In this document: positions 1 to 10,205 of the stretch, piece by piece | Position numbering within the stretch: the first letter of the stretch is position 1 | Layout: each line of letters begins with the position of its first letter | Source of the DNA: Glaciimonas sp. PAMC28666 | GTDB lineage: Bacteria; Pseudomonadota; Gammaproteobacteria; Burkholderiales; Burkholderiaceae_D | Reading direction: 5' to 3' | Length of the DNA: 64,000 nt | Assembly (NCBI RefSeq): GCF_016917355.1 | Contig: NZ_CP070304.1 | Coordinates: 868,001-932,000, forward strand | Position numbers and translations under genes: made by a program | The notes under the pieces: generated by a model | What the model saw: only the letters and a program-made list of their open reading frames with translations | Database searches by the model: none | What the model was told of the DNA's origin: nothing

Positions 1-885
1 GCGGATCTGCAATTAACCGGCGTGGTGCGTAAAATTGCTTACGAAACCATTCATCCTATTTTAAGTGCGGGCAATCTGGTGCTGCTCTCGCCGTTGGGGT
101 TTTCGCCGACTGGCGAGGCATTTAATCTGACCATGGAAGATGTCGCAGTCGCCGCGGCCATTTCATTGCGTGCAGAGAAACTCATTTTTATCAGCGAAAC
201 ACCGTTGATGAAAGATGCTGGCGGCACTGAAATCCGCGAATTATCCTCACATCAGGCGATGGCGGTGCTTGAAAGCGGCTGTTTGCCGTCCGACTCCGCA
301 TTTTATCTGCAGCATGCCATCAAATCCTGTAATGCTGGCGTCCCGCGCGCGCACATCGTGCCGTTTGCGACCGATGGATCGGCATTGCTCGAGCTATTTA
401 CGCACGATGGCATCGGCACCATGATTACTTACGAAAATCTGGAAAGCCTGCGTGAAGCAACCATTGAGGACGTCGGCGGTATCCTGAAACTGATCGAACC
501 GCTGGAAGCCGACGGCACCCTTGTCAAACGCGGACGCGAACTGATTGAACGAGAAATTCATTATTTCTCAGTCATTGACCATGATGGCGTGCTGTTCGGA
601 TGCGCCGCTTTGTATCCCTTCCCGGATGAAAAAATGGGTGAGATGGCGTGTCTCACGGTTAATCCGGAAGTACAAGCGCAAGGCGACGGAGAAAAAATCC
701 TGAAACATATGGAAAGCCGTGCGCGTGCTGCTGGCCTGACCAAATTATTTGTATTGACGACACGTACCTCGCATTGGTTTTTGCGACGTGGCTTTGTGAG
801 TGCAACAGTCGATGACTTGCCAAAAAATCGGCAACATATGTATAACTGGCAACGCAAATCTTTGGTGCTAATAAAACAACTTTAA
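1..885 (+). CDS. argA: N-acetylglutamate synthase (amino-acid N-acetyltransferase), 3' part
   Basis: The frame is open from base 1, so the start lies upstream and only the last 294 residues are seen; ArgA proteins are about 440-460 residues. The first part is the end of an amino-acid-kinase-like domain (LLSPLGFSPTGEAFNL). The last ~150 residues form a GNAT acetyltransferase domain with the acetyl-CoA loop region VNPEVQAQGDGEKILKHME and the C-terminal WFLRRGF signature. The family transfers acetyl from acetyl-CoA to glutamate, the first step of arginine synthesis, in the cytosol, and is normally feedback-inhibited by arginine. yggX follows 74 bases downstream on the same strand, a common betaproteobacterial neighbour. 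The internal GTG codons at 22 and 25 are not the start. Confidence 0.93.
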   Translation, partial: ADLQLTGVVRKIAYETIHPILSAGNLVLLSPLGFSPTGEAFNLTMEDVAVAAAISLRAEKLIFISETPLMKDAGGTEIRELSSHQAMAVLESGCLPSDSAFYLQHAIKSCNAGVPRAHIVPFATDGSALLELFTHDGIGTMITYENLESLREATIEDVGGILKLIEPLEADGTLVKRGRELIEREIHYFSVIDHDGVLFGCAALYPFPDEKMGEMACLTVNPEVQAQGDGEKILKHMESRARAAGLTKLFVLTTRTSHWFLRRGFVSATVDDLPKNRQHMYNWQRKSLVLIKQL

Positions 886-959
886 TATCTCTCTCGACCG
901 CCGTGCTCGTAAGAACAACGGGCCGGCATTGATCCCCACATGTAATCAAAAGGAAAATC

Positions 960-1232
960 ATGGCACGCACTATCCATTGCATCAAACTCGACAAAGAAGC
1001 TGAGGGACTAGATTTTGCACCTTACCCGGGTGAATTGGGCAAGCGAATTTTTGAAAGCGTTTCGAAAGAAGCGTGGGCTGCATGGCTTAAACATCAAACG
1101 ATGCTGGTGAACGAAAATCGCCTGAACCTGGCCGATGTACGCGCACGTAAATATCTTGCAACCCAAATGGAAAATCACTTCTTTGGTAACGGTGCTGATG
1201 CTGCTGTCGGCTACGTTCCACCAGCGGAATAA
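960..1232 (+). CDS. yggX: YggX-family Fe(2+)-trafficking / oxidative damage protection protein
   Basis: This 90-residue protein begins [19 protein letters not shown] and keeps the family's single N-terminal Cys (residue 7), the [10 protein letters not shown] segment and the [11 protein letters not shown] helix. Length equals the family norm. YggX proteins are small cytosolic proteins linked to iron handling and protection of Fe-S enzymes from oxidative damage; the mechanism is family knowledge, not visible here. An AAAGGAAAA Shine-Dalgarno stretch lies just upstream of the ATG at 960. It probably forms a transcript with argA. Confidence 0.95.
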   Translation: MARTIHCIKLDKEAEGLDFAPYPGELGKRIFESVSKEAWAAWLKHQTMLVNENRLNLADVRARKYLATQMENHFFGNGADAAVGYVPPAE

Positions 1233-1465
1233 ATCATTTAGCCTTAACCTTCCCTTCCCACGCTACCACACGCCCGGTAAGATTCCCGATCCCGGAAAGT
1301 GGTAGCATCAAATGCCGGCATTTATATCGTCCGCTTCGAATGGGTCATCAAGCCGGTGTTTAAGCTATATGGACGTGGATTTAAGCCGTGCATTTTATGT
1401 TTCCCGAGAAAATGGAATGCCGTTCTGTCATCCTTCCATCATGCACCTAACTGATCGAAACCGTC

Positions 1466-4312
1466 ATGCAGCTATTCCCACAAACTCGCCATTACACCTC
1501 GTCCGCAAAGCTTGCAGCTGGCCGCATCATCCGGCGCATACCTGGCTGGTTCCACCGTGCATCGTCCGGCAAGTTAGTGCTAATAGTGGCGTTGGTATTG
1601 GTGCCCTATTCTGCACAGACACAGGCACAGCCGACACCGCCTGGCGCCCCGGATATCTCTCAGTTTTCCAACATCTCCCAAGGCCCCACGGCCGAAGGCA
1701 TCACCGAATATCGCTTCAGCAATGGCTTCAAGTTGCTGCTGTTACCGGACGCCACCAAGCCGACTGTCACGGTTAACATGACATACCTTGTAGGCTCGCG
1801 TCAGGAAAATTATGGCGAAACCGGCATGGCCCATTTGCTGGAACACATGATGTTCAAAGGTACGCCGACGCATCCGGCCATTCCGAAAGATTTCGGCCAA
1901 CGCGGTATGTCGTTCAACGGCACCACCTCGCTTGACCGCACCAATTATTACGAATTTTCGCAAGCCAGCGATGACAATCTCAAATGGGCAATCGATCTTG
2001 AGGCAGATCGGATGCTACATTCGTACGTCGCCAGAAAAGATCTCGACAGTGAAATGACGGTGGTTCGCAATGAATTCGAAAAAGGCGAAAACTCTCCTGT
2101 CAGCGTGCTATTCAAACGTATGCAAGGCGTCGCCTTCGACTGGCATAGTTATGGCAAACCAACGATCGGTAACCGCAGCGACGTGGAGAACGTCAAAATA
2201 GAAAACCTGCAAGCTTTTTATCGTACGTATTATCAGCCGGACAATGCGGTGTTACTGATTTCGGGAAAATTCGACACTCAAAAAGCGCTGACCTGGGTGA
2301 ACGAGGCATTTGGAAGATTACCGAAGCCGACCCGTAAATTGCCCGAATTCTGGACCGTCGAACCGACGCAGGACGGCGAGCGCAGCTTTGTCATTCGTCG
2401 CGAGGGCGACATACAAATCGTCGCCGTAGCCTATAAAGTCCCTAGCGAGTTGCATCCCGACAGCAACGCAATGTCATTCGCAGCCAGTATTCTGGCCGAC
2501 ACACCGAACGGGCGCCTCTACAAAACCTTGGTTGAAACCGGCAAAGCAACCTCGGTGTTTAGCTATGAAATGACAGGTTACGCGCCAGGACTGATAATGA
2601 TCGTCGCGATCGTCAAGAAGAATGAACCGATCGAACCGGTACGCGCAGCGTTGATTGAGGGTATCGAAAGCTTCTCAGCAACCCCGCCAACTGCGGAAGA
2701 AATGGATCGTATTAAACGCAGCACGGCAAATGGCTATGAAAATCTGATGAACGATCCTCAGCAAATCGGGGTTGCCATGTCGAGTGCCATCGCATTGGGC
2801 GACTGGCGTTTGCTGTTCCTCGGAAGAGATCAACTTCAGCAAGTGACGTCCGCGCAGGTTGCCGCGGCGGCTGGGCGTTATTTTAAACGCGATAATCGGA
2901 CTGTTGGCATTTTTCAGCCGAATGCGCCACCGCAACGTGCCGAAGTGCCTGCGGCACCTGCCCTGGCCGAGCTATTGAAGGAATACAAGCCACAACAAGG
3001 GTTGGCAAGTGGCGAAGTGTTCGATCCGTCACAGGCGAACATCGACGCACGTACTCTGCGTCAGACGTTTGGCGACATGAAGTTAGCCATGCTGCCGAAA
3101 AAGACCCGTGGCGAAACCGTCTCAGTTCACATCAAATTAAATTGGGGTGAAGAAAAAGCCCTCTTCGACAAGAACGCCATCTCCGATCTGACCGGAGCGA
3201 TGTTGCGCCGTGGTACTACCACATTGAATCGACAACAATTGGCCGACGCTTTTTCCAAACTAAAGGTCAGCGGCAGCATCTATCAATTTGAAACTACGCG
3301 GAGTGACCTTCCAGCTGCGCTGGCGTTGGTGGCCGATGTATTCCAGCATCCCCGTTTTGATCCTCTTGAACTGGAACGCCTGCGCAAGGAAGTGCTGGTA
3401 GGGCTGGAGTCCTCACGCAATAATCCCGATAGCCGGGCAGCGGAAGCGATGTCCTTGCATTTTAATTTGTATCCCGAAGGCGACTGGCTGTCGGCACAAA
3501 CTATTGACCAGAAAATCGCGAGCGTCAAAGCGGTAACGCTGGACCAGATTATCGCTTTTCATAAGGAATTTTATGGTGCTTCGCACAGTGAGATCGCGGT
3601 CGTCGGAGATTTCGATCCGAGCGTCATTTCCCAAGCGGTTCAAGCCGACTTCGGCTCCTGGAAAAGTGCGTCGCCCTATCAACGTGTCATCCGAAAAAAC
3701 TTCGATGTCGTCCCTCTCGCAGAAGTCATCAACACGCCGGATAAAGAAAACGGCGTTTATATTGCCCGCATGAATCTGGATATGAACGATAGTGATGCCG
3801 ATTATCCCGCCCTGTTGGTGGCAAACTACCTGTTTGGAGGCGGCAGTCTGAAATCGCGCCTGGCTGATCGCATCCGCCAACAAGACGGGCTGTCGTATAC
3901 CGTCGGATCGGCATTGGGGATCAGCGCCATCAGCCGCGCCGCCAGCTTTAGCATACAAGCCATCGCAGCGCCCCAAAATCTCTCCCGGGTCAATCTGGGC
4001 GTGCGTGAAGAATTAGCGCGAGTGCGTAAGGATGGGTTTACCGCGGACGAACTGGCACGCGCCAAATCCGGCATTTTGCAAGAAAACATCCAGGCTCGAG
4101 CGCAGGACAGTGCAGTCGGTTCCGGATGGGTGAGATTAATGGATCTTGACCGAACCTACGCCTGGAGTAAATTGCTTGAAGATAAAATCAGCGCCTTGAC
4201 GCTCGACCAGATCAACACAGCGTTTCGAGAGCGGATCGATCCCGCAAAACTAAGTATCATCATGGCACGCGATGAGACCAAGATTAATAATCCCGATGTA
4301 AGAGCACGTTAA
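1466..4312 (+). CDS. Secreted M16 (pitrilysin-like) zinc metallopeptidase
   Basis: A 948-residue protein with a long basic N-terminus and a hydrophobic stretch (LVLIVALVLVPYSAQTQAQ, about residues 37-55) that reads as a signal peptide, so it is expected in the periplasm. The N-terminal M16 domain has the inverted zinc motif HLLEH at residues 123-127 (His123, Glu126, His127). The third ligand, Glu203 in VVRNEFEKGEN, is 76 residues later, the normal spacing. The second half (about 540-940) is the M16_C type without the zinc motif, as is usual for the non-catalytic half of two-domain members. Such enzymes degrade peptides and small unfolded proteins. The start at 1466 gives the most plausible signal peptide; a terminator follows. 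Confidence 0.9.
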   Translation: MQLFPQTRHYTSSAKLAAGRIIRRIPGWFHRASSGKLVLIVALVLVPYSAQTQAQPTPPGAPDISQFSNISQGPTAEGITEYRFSNGFKLLLLPDATKPTVTVNMTYLVGSRQENYGETGMAHLLEHMMFKGTPTHPAIPKDFGQRGMSFNGTTSLDRTNYYEFSQASDDNLKWAIDLEADRMLHSYVARKDLDSEMTVVRNEFEKGENSPVSVLFKRMQGVAFDWHSYGKPTIGNRSDVENVKIENLQAFYRTYYQPDNAVLLISGKFDTQKALTWVNEAFGRLPKPTRKLPEFWTVEPTQDGERSFVIRREGDIQIVAVAYKVPSELHPDSNAMSFAASILADTPNGRLYKTLVETGKATSVFSYEMTGYAPGLIMIVAIVKKNEPIEPVRAALIEGIESFSATPPTAEEMDRIKRSTANGYENLMNDPQQIGVAMSSAIALGDWRLLFLGRDQLQQVTSAQVAAAAGRYFKRDNRTVGIFQPNAPPQRAEVPAAPALAELLKEYKPQQGLASGEVFDPSQANIDARTLRQTFGDMKLAMLPKKTRGETVSVHIKLNWGEEKALFDKNAISDLTGAMLRRGTTTLNRQQLADAFSKLKVSGSIYQFETTRSDLPAALALVADVFQHPRFDPLELERLRKEVLVGLESSRNNPDSRAAEAMSLHFNLYPEGDWLSAQTIDQKIASVKAVTLDQIIAFHKEFYGASHSEIAVVGDFDPSVISQAVQADFGSWKSASPYQRVIRKNFDVVPLAEVINTPDKENGVYIARMNLDMNDSDADYPALLVANYLFGGGSLKSRLADRIRQQDGLSYTVGSALGISAISRAASFSIQAIAAPQNLSRVNLGVREELARVRKDGFTADELARAKSGILQENIQARAQDSAVGSGWVRLMDLDRTYAWSKLLEDKISALTLDQINTAFRERIDPAKLSIIMARDETKINNPDVRAR

Positions 4313-4350
4313 TCACCATCTAACCGCGAAGCTTTGCTCATCTTAATACT

Positions 4351-4387
4351 AAAAAATCCTGCCCCTTTACCGGTGGCAGGATTTTTT
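4351..4387. terminator. Bidirectional Rho-independent terminator between M16 peptidase and rpiA
   Basis: A perfect 13-bp stem (4351-4363 with 4375-4387) encloses an 11-base loop. The stem reads AAAAAATCCTGCC on one side and GGCAGGATTTTTT on the other, so a GC-rich core has a U-tract in both directions. It sits between the convergent genes ending at 4312 (+) and 4455 (-), as expected of a shared terminator. Confidence 0.92.
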
Positions 4388-4454
4388 TGGTCGGGTTCAC
4401 TGCACCAGCCACATAGCAACTTACAAGATTTAACTTACGCGATTTATTAAGATA

Positions 4455-5135
4455 TTAAAAAGATAATGTCTTCACGCCGTCCGGGGTTCCCAGCAAGCAC
4501 ACGTTCGCGCCTTGCTGCGCAAACAGACCGACCGAGACCACGCCGGTGATCTGGTTGATGTGAGCTTCCATCGCAATTGGGTCGACAATCTTTAGCCCGT
4601 GCATGTCGATGATGACACAGCCGTTATCGGTAATCAGAGGAATGCCGTCCTTGAAGCGCAAGCGCGGTTCGCCGCCGAGCTTTGCCAACTTGCGCGCTAC
4701 CACTGCCTGGGCCATGGGAATGACTTCCACCGGCAGCGGAAATTTGCCTAATACATTGACCAGTTTTGATCCGTCGGCGATACAAATGAATTTTTCCGCG
4801 ACCGAGGCCACGATTTTTTCACGCGTCAGCGCCGCGCCGCCGCCCTTGATCATCGCACCTTGCGCGTTGACTTCGTCTGCACCGTCGATATATACCGGCA
4901 TCGATAAGACCTGATTCAGATCAAATACTTCGATGTCGTGGCTGCGTAAGCGCGCAGCGGTCGCTTCAGACGAGGCAACTGCGCCCTTGATCAGATGTTT
5001 GATCTTGGCTAGTTCATCAATGAAAAAATTGGCAGTGGAGCCGGTGCCGACGCCAACAATGTCGCGCTCCACAACGTATTTAATTGCTTCGCGAGCAACA
5101 GCTTGCTTCATTTCGTCTTGCGTCATAGCGGCCAT
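4455..5135 (-). CDS. rpiA: Ribose-5-phosphate isomerase A
   Basis: The 226-residue protein shows the RpiA signatures in order: [12 protein letters not shown] (phosphate/substrate loop), the YIDGADEVN active-site segment, and [14 protein letters not shown]. Length matches the family (about 220). The enzyme interconverts ribose-5-phosphate and ribulose-5-phosphate in the non-oxidative pentose phosphate pathway, in the cytosol. The chosen ATG ([10 protein letters not shown]) has an AGAAG-type ribosome site about 8 bases upstream; the internal Met4 is an alternative start. It is convergent with the M16 gene and shares its terminator. Confidence 0.97.
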   Translation of the reverse strand: MAAMTQDEMKQAVAREAIKYVVERDIVGVGTGSTANFFIDELAKIKHLIKGAVASSEATAARLRSHDIEVFDLNQVLSMPVYIDGADEVNAQGAMIKGGGAALTREKIVASVAEKFICIADGSKLVNVLGKFPLPVEVIPMAQAVVARKLAKLGGEPRLRFKDGIPLITDNGCVIIDMHGLKIVDPIAMEAHINQITGVVSVGLFAQQGANVCLLGTPDGVKTLSF

Positions 5136-5293
5136 GGCGATCTTCTTAGTAAGGAATTAAAAACGCTATTTTAACCAATCGCGCCATGCACCGGTCAACT
5201 GCATCCAAGCCAGTGACGTGGCTGCGGCGGTTGCCCTGACCAAACTTTCCGCAAACCTATTTGGATGACCGCGATATCCACACTTTACCGCGT

Positions 5294-5992
5294 CTATGCA
5301 GACAACATGATCCGATAGCCGACCGCAGTTTCAGTGAGCAAATATTTGGGCTGGGCTGGATCGTCCTCCAGCTTTTGGCGCAAATGGCCCATGTAAATCC
5401 GCAAATAATGACCACTTTCGGAATGAGATGGCCCCCACACCTCCCGCAATAACTGCGGGTTGGTCACCACCCGACCGGCGTTCGCCACCAGCACTGTTAG
5501 CAAACGGTACTCAGTAGGCGTCAGATGCACTTGTTGCTGTGCTTTGGTGACTAAGCGCGCTCTCAGGTCGAGCGTCACGTCACCAAACCGGATTAATCCA
5601 TCCGCATCACCCAAAGGCTGATGCTGACGGCGCAATGTTGCCCGCACGCGCGCCAGCAATTCACCCACCCCAAATGGTTTGCTCAGGTAGTCATCCGCAC
5701 CGGCATCCAGCGCCTTGATTTTGTCGATTTCGCTGACACGCGCCGATAATACGATGATCGGCACTTTCGACCATTTTCTGACATCCAGAATGAAATCAAT
5801 ACCGTCACCATCCGGCAAGCCAAGATCGAGAATAATCAGATTCGGCTTGCGCGTACCTGTATCGATCAGTCCTCTATGCAAAGTGTCAGCCTCGTGAATT
5901 TGCCAGCCCTCGTCCTCTAGCGCGGCACGCACGAAACGTCGAATCTGCGGCTCGTCTTCGACCAAAATCGCTATGGGTTGTGGCTGGCTCAT
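5294..5992 (-). CDS. kdpE: KdpE response regulator (OmpR/PhoB class)
   Basis: The start chosen is MSQPQPIAILVEDEPQ at 5992, preceded by a GAAGGTG ribosome site; the longer open frame to 6124 overlaps kdpD and is not needed. The 232 residues comprise a receiver domain (acidic EDE, phospho-acceptor Asp in LIILDLGLPDGDG, VLSAR, and Lys in YLSKPFG) and a winged-helix DNA-binding domain (LTPTEYRLL through TAVGYRIM). KdpE normally activates the high-affinity potassium pump operon kdpFABC on phosphorylation by KdpD. The gene begins 10 bases after the kdpD stop, so they are co-transcribed. No kdpFABC genes are in the window. Confidence 0.95.
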   Translation of the reverse strand: MSQPQPIAILVEDEPQIRRFVRAALEDEGWQIHEADTLHRGLIDTGTRKPNLIILDLGLPDGDGIDFILDVRKWSKVPIIVLSARVSEIDKIKALDAGADDYLSKPFGVGELLARVRATLRRQHQPLGDADGLIRFGDVTLDLRARLVTKAQQQVHLTPTEYRLLTVLVANAGRVVTNPQLLREVWGPSHSESGHYLRIYMGHLRQKLEDDPAQPKYLLTETAVGYRIMLSA

Positions 5993-6002
5993 GATGGCAC
6001 CT

Positions 6003-8819
6003 TCATAAAGATGGTTCGACCGGACTGTAATCGCTTTCTTCCACATCCGGCATACTCGGTGGGGTTCCCAGCGGAAGAGTGAAGGTGAATTCAGCGCCGC
6101 CTTCGACGCCGCTACGTGCACCAATAGACCCGCTATGGGCCTCGACTATCGCACGGCAAATAGCAAGTCCCAAGCCGACCCCGGACTTCGCCGATTCGCG
6201 CTCCCCACGTGTAAACTTGTCAAATATGGCCTCTTCCATGCCAACCGGCAGCCCCGGTCCATGGTCCGAAACCGTGACCGACATGAAGCGTCCGGTGACC
6301 TCTGCGGATAAAACAATAATAGATTGCAGCGGTGAATATTTGGCTGCATTTTCTAATAAATTGCACAATACGCGTTCAATCAGGACTGCATCAAAACGGA
6401 CTAACGGAAGACTGTGCGCAACCCTGATCTCCGCCCGATGTGCGGCCAATGCAGAAGTACTGGCACGCAGCGCGCTGCCCACGACTTCTTCGAAAGGCTG
6501 CCATTGCAGGTTAAGTTTTACTTCACCACTTTGTATCCGTGCCATGTCGAGCAAATTGGTCACCAACGCGCTCATGCGCAAGGTCTCATCGTGAAGCGCG
6601 GTGGCGAGGCCTTGCTGCGCGCTTTGCAACGGTGGTTTGGAAAGGACCAGCGACTCCGATAAGCCGATCAATGCTGTCAACGGCGTACGCAAGTCATGCG
6701 ATAACGCTGCCAGCAATGAGTTACGCAATCGTTCCGATTCCATTTTGATTAATGCATCCTGCGCGACCTCAATGTAATGCACCCGCTCCAAAGCAATCGC
6801 GGTCAGCGCGCCAAAGGTGTAGAGTTGTTGCTGCTGCTCCGGGATTAGCAGCCAACGGCGGCTGTGTGGGAGGATCGCTAATACACCGCGGGTGCGCATG
6901 GGCGCTACCAACGGCAAATAAAGACAGTTACTGGCTGGCAACGTGTCGGTGCCGATACCGGCGTTCTTTGCATTGTCAAAGGCCCATTGAGCGATGCCGA
7001 TATCCAGCGACTGATGGACTGAATCATGGTCGTTCTGATCGGTTTTATTCCCGTCTTGTGACGCTGCCACTTGCAGGCGTCCTTCCAGATCGGGCACTAG
7101 CAGAAGCGTCTGCGCGTTGAAGGTGCGTTGCAAAAATTTTCGACTGGTCTCGAAAATCTGCTCAGTTTGCAATGCGCCCGATAATTCGCGAGAGAATTCA
7201 AACAGCGCCCTTGAGCGCGCCTCACGGTAGGACGCCACGCGCGCCTGATAGCGCAAGCCAGTGGTTAAGTGGGTAATAATCAAACCGACTGCGAGCATGA
7301 CCGCAAAGGTCATCAAATACTGAAAATCACTTACCGCAAACGAAAACTGAGGTGGCACAAAAAAGAAATCGAATGTTGCGATACTCAACAACGCCACCGT
7401 GATTGCGGGCCCGCGCCCAAAGCGCACCGCAATGAGTACCTCAGCTAACAAATACAGCATGACAATGTTAGCCAGATCGAAATACGGCAATATCGGGGTC
7501 GCCAGCAAGGTGACCAATATCGTGGCCCCAACCGCCCATATATATCCCCGTCTGGGAGATTTTTCAAACAGCCGCTTCGGTTTTAGCGCCGATCGGGAAT
7601 GCGCGGCGCTATTTGAAGGTGCGCTTTTACTGACGGCGCGGATCGATGGCTGCCCCACCTCAATCAGATCAATATCCTTGGCCTGCGCTGCGATTCTGGC
7701 AGCAAAATTGCTTTGCAAAGGCCACAACGCACGCCACCGCCATTGACCGAAATATTGGCTACGGCCGACGATGATTTTTGAAATGTTGTGACTACGCGCA
7801 AAATCGGTGATCACCTGCGTGACATCGTTGCCTGCCAGCACGGCGGTGGTTGCGCCCAGGTTTTGGGCCAGCTTAAGCGTTTCCAGTATTGCTTCCCGTC
7901 GTGCTGACGACAAGCGCTGCAAGCGCGGCGTCTCAACGTAAACTGCGCGCCATTCGGTGTTAAGTTGGGTTGCGAGTCGGGCGGTGCTGCGGATCACATG
8001 TTCGGCGTTGATGCTCGGTCCGACGCAGGCGAGCAAAGCCGCATCCGTCTGCCAGACCGTTCCTATCGACTTTTCTATACGGTAAGCCTGCACATCGCCC
8101 TGTAGACGATCGGCGGTGCGGCGTAAGGCCAACTCGCGCAAAGCAATCAAATTGCCCTTGCGAAAAAAATTGCGTGACGCGCGTTCGGCCTGCGGTAATT
8201 GGTAGACTTTGCCGAGTCGCAAGCGCGCCAGCAATTCATCGGCCGGGATATCAACCTGTACCACTTCGTCGGCAGCGTCGAATACGGTGTCGGGTAACGT
8301 TTCTGCGACCCGGATACCGGTGATGCCGCCGACGACATCGTTTAAGCTTTCCAGATGTTGCACGTTGAGTGTGGTGAAGACGTCAATCCCGGCACTCAAT
8401 AATTCTTCGACGTCTTGCCAACGTTTGGGGTGCCGGGAACCAGGCGCGTTAGAGTGGGCCAGTTCATCAACTAATATCAACGATGGCTTGCGCGCCAAGG
8501 CGCCATCCAGATCAAATTCGGGCAACTGCTTATCGCGGTAGGTGACCTGCTTTAGAGGCAGGGCTTCCAGTCCTGCCAACTGTGCGGCAGTATCGATTCG
8601 CCCGTGCGTTTCGATAACGCCAGCCAATACTTCGCGCCCTTCGACGTGAAGTTTATGGGCGGCGATGAGCATTGCGTAAGTTTTGCCCACGCCAGCCGAG
8701 GCACCGAAATAAATCCGTAGCTTTCCGCGCGCTGCCTGATCTTGCGCGGATTGTATGCGCGCCAGCAGCGCATCCGGATCAGGCCGTTGATCGTTATTAT
8801 TCGGATAGTTGGGAGGCAT
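6003..8819 (-). CDS. kdpD: KdpD osmosensitive potassium sensor histidine kinase
   Basis: A 938-residue inner-membrane kinase starting at MPPNYPNNNDQ (8819); the extra 63 upstream codons look unrelated. In order it has: an N-terminal KdpD ATP-binding domain with Walker A GASAGVGKT (residues 39-47) and the LVDELAHSN motif; a Usp-like domain; four hydrophobic membrane helices near 430-540; a GAF-like region; and HisKA with the H-box ALSHDLRTPLTALIG (about residue 700). The HATPase domain has the N-box LLENAAKYSP and G-boxes SDHGPGLP and GVGLGLAI. All catalytic motifs are present. KdpD senses K+ limitation and phosphorylates KdpE. Upstream, where kdpFABC would be expected, lie a porin pseudogene and an IS110 remnant. 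Confidence 0.95.
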   Translation of the reverse strand: MPPNYPNNNDQRPDPDALLARIQSAQDQAARGKLRIYFGASAGVGKTYAMLIAAHKLHVEGREVLAGVIETHGRIDTAAQLAGLEALPLKQVTYRDKQLPEFDLDGALARKPSLILVDELAHSNAPGSRHPKRWQDVEELLSAGIDVFTTLNVQHLESLNDVVGGITGIRVAETLPDTVFDAADEVVQVDIPADELLARLRLGKVYQLPQAERASRNFFRKGNLIALRELALRRTADRLQGDVQAYRIEKSIGTVWQTDAALLACVGPSINAEHVIRSTARLATQLNTEWRAVYVETPRLQRLSSARREAILETLKLAQNLGATTAVLAGNDVTQVITDFARSHNISKIIVGRSQYFGQWRWRALWPLQSNFAARIAAQAKDIDLIEVGQPSIRAVSKSAPSNSAAHSRSALKPKRLFEKSPRRGYIWAVGATILVTLLATPILPYFDLANIVMLYLLAEVLIAVRFGRGPAITVALLSIATFDFFFVPPQFSFAVSDFQYLMTFAVMLAVGLIITHLTTGLRYQARVASYREARSRALFEFSRELSGALQTEQIFETSRKFLQRTFNAQTLLLVPDLEGRLQVAASQDGNKTDQNDHDSVHQSLDIGIAQWAFDNAKNAGIGTDTLPASNCLYLPLVAPMRTRGVLAILPHSRRWLLIPEQQQQLYTFGALTAIALERVHYIEVAQDALIKMESERLRNSLLAALSHDLRTPLTALIGLSESLVLSKPPLQSAQQGLATALHDETLRMSALVTNLLDMARIQSGEVKLNLQWQPFEEVVGSALRASTSALAAHRAEIRVAHSLPLVRFDAVLIERVLCNLLENAAKYSPLQSIIVLSAEVTGRFMSVTVSDHGPGLPVGMEEAIFDKFTRGERESAKSGVGLGLAICRAIVEAHSGSIGARSGVEGGAEFTFTLPLGTPPSMPDVEESDYSPVEPSL

Positions 8820-9013
8820 AATTGGCAGGCATACTGGAAGGCAAAAGTAATGGAAGTAAATCAACGAAAAAATCAACACCCAGTTAACCGAAAACGATAA
8901 GTCAACGACGGGTTCACAACGCATCATCGATAACACGGAGATGCGTTGGCAGCCGTCAAATGAAATCAGCGCCCCCCAATTGTAGGGGTATTTGTCCATC
9001 AATTGCATAGCAA

Positions 9014-9760
9014 TTAAAAGGTTTTGATAGCAGACAGCAATAGCGCGGTCTTTCCAAGGTCCTTACGATCAGGGCCTGGACCGCTATAATTTTTTGTATC
9101 GGTGCCGATCAGAGCCACACTTCGCGACAAAAATCCGAAGTCTTTGGTGACTCGAATCTTCCAGTCGCTATAGCTTGAGGCCGAATCATTTTTTACCGTT
9201 GATGACCAACATGAAGATTAACGGCTTAGCCATTAGTAACGTCAATATTGGCCCCCAAATCGACATAACCGCTATTTTTGCTGTTCGCAAACCCGAATAG
9301 GTTAGTCACTGCCTGAAAATATTTGAGGTACGCAGGACCATAACCGATCTGACGTGTCCGCGTTCGCATGCGGGTCATTGGATGGATAGACATAAGTCAA
9401 TACCCCAAGATCGTAGCTCCAGTTTTCCGTGATATTCCCTTTCTTACCGGCGTACATGTCCCACTCGACATTTCCGTTACCACCGGTGCCCTCAATTCAT
9501 TTTAGCGTAGATAAAAATGTTCCGATATATAAACCGGTTGGGGTGTTGGCGTAATGCACCACCTTGCACTATCGGCTCCACGCGTGTCTGCGAAATACTA
9601 CGAAAGCGATAATTGGACACTACTCCAACGTTATAACTTACAACGTCATTTGGCGCCGCGACTGTTACTGGCACCGCAACTGTTACCGGCGTCTCTCCCG
9701 CGTAAGCAGCGAGGCGCTTGAGACAATGAGGATTACAACTGCGAGGGCAACTTTACGCAT
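9014..9760 (-). pseudogene. TorF-family (gcw_chp-type) putative outer-membrane porin, broken
   Basis: No single frame is open, but the minus strand pieced across frames reads as a small outer-membrane protein. It has a start with signal-like MRKVALAVVILIVSSASLL, then VSYNVGVVSNYRFRSISQT, then NVEWDMYAGKKGNITENWSY, then GYVDLGANIDVT, then SSYSDWKIRVTKDFGF, and a terminal KTALLLSAIKTF-stop at 9014. These are hallmark segments of the TorF / TIGR02001 putative porin family, in the right order and about the right length. Several indels and stops break it. It lies directly upstream of kdpD on the same strand. Family assignment is from memory of the family pattern; inactivation is seen directly. Confidence 0.75.
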
Positions 9761-10205
9761 GAATTGATCTATAACGATTTGCGATGAAGCCCAGCGCTTC
9801 GATGAAAACGAATACGGCTGGTTATGCGATACGGCGCGCAGATCCACACGAAGGAGCGGTTGCTGACGGTGGAATGGGATCTCTTCGTATGGAGTAAAAA
9901 ATGTGCCTGCGCTCGAAGAACTTCTTGTTAAAAATCTTCGCGAGATACTCACCCTGCGTTAGCAAATCGCGTATTCGATAGTTGTGGAATATTCGCTACC
10001 GCGATGAAGCGGCATTCGATGCATCTTTCACGGTAGCAGTAACGCAGAGTCCGCAGAGTCCGCAGTGACCGGCATAGCTCACGACGAGTCAGATGCATTA
10101 CTCGCGCGCTATTTATGAGTGCGGGGTTTTAATGCAGTTATAAAATTCGCCCCATGTCTAAAAGTGGAAGAATGAAATCTTCACAGGCAAATCGGGGGAT
10201 CCTTT
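9761..10205. other. Intergenic region with no recognisable gene
   Basis: No frame of convincing coding character is seen. A short imperfect direct repeat (CGCAGAGTC-type) occurs near 10032-10055. It may hold the lost upstream part of the kdp locus, but no KdpC-like residues could be read. Confidence 0.4.

Noticed and set aside
1312-1776. 154-codon plus frame overlapping the M16 peptidase start
   Set aside because: It is out of frame with the peptidase, has no domain, and overlaps the signal peptide region.
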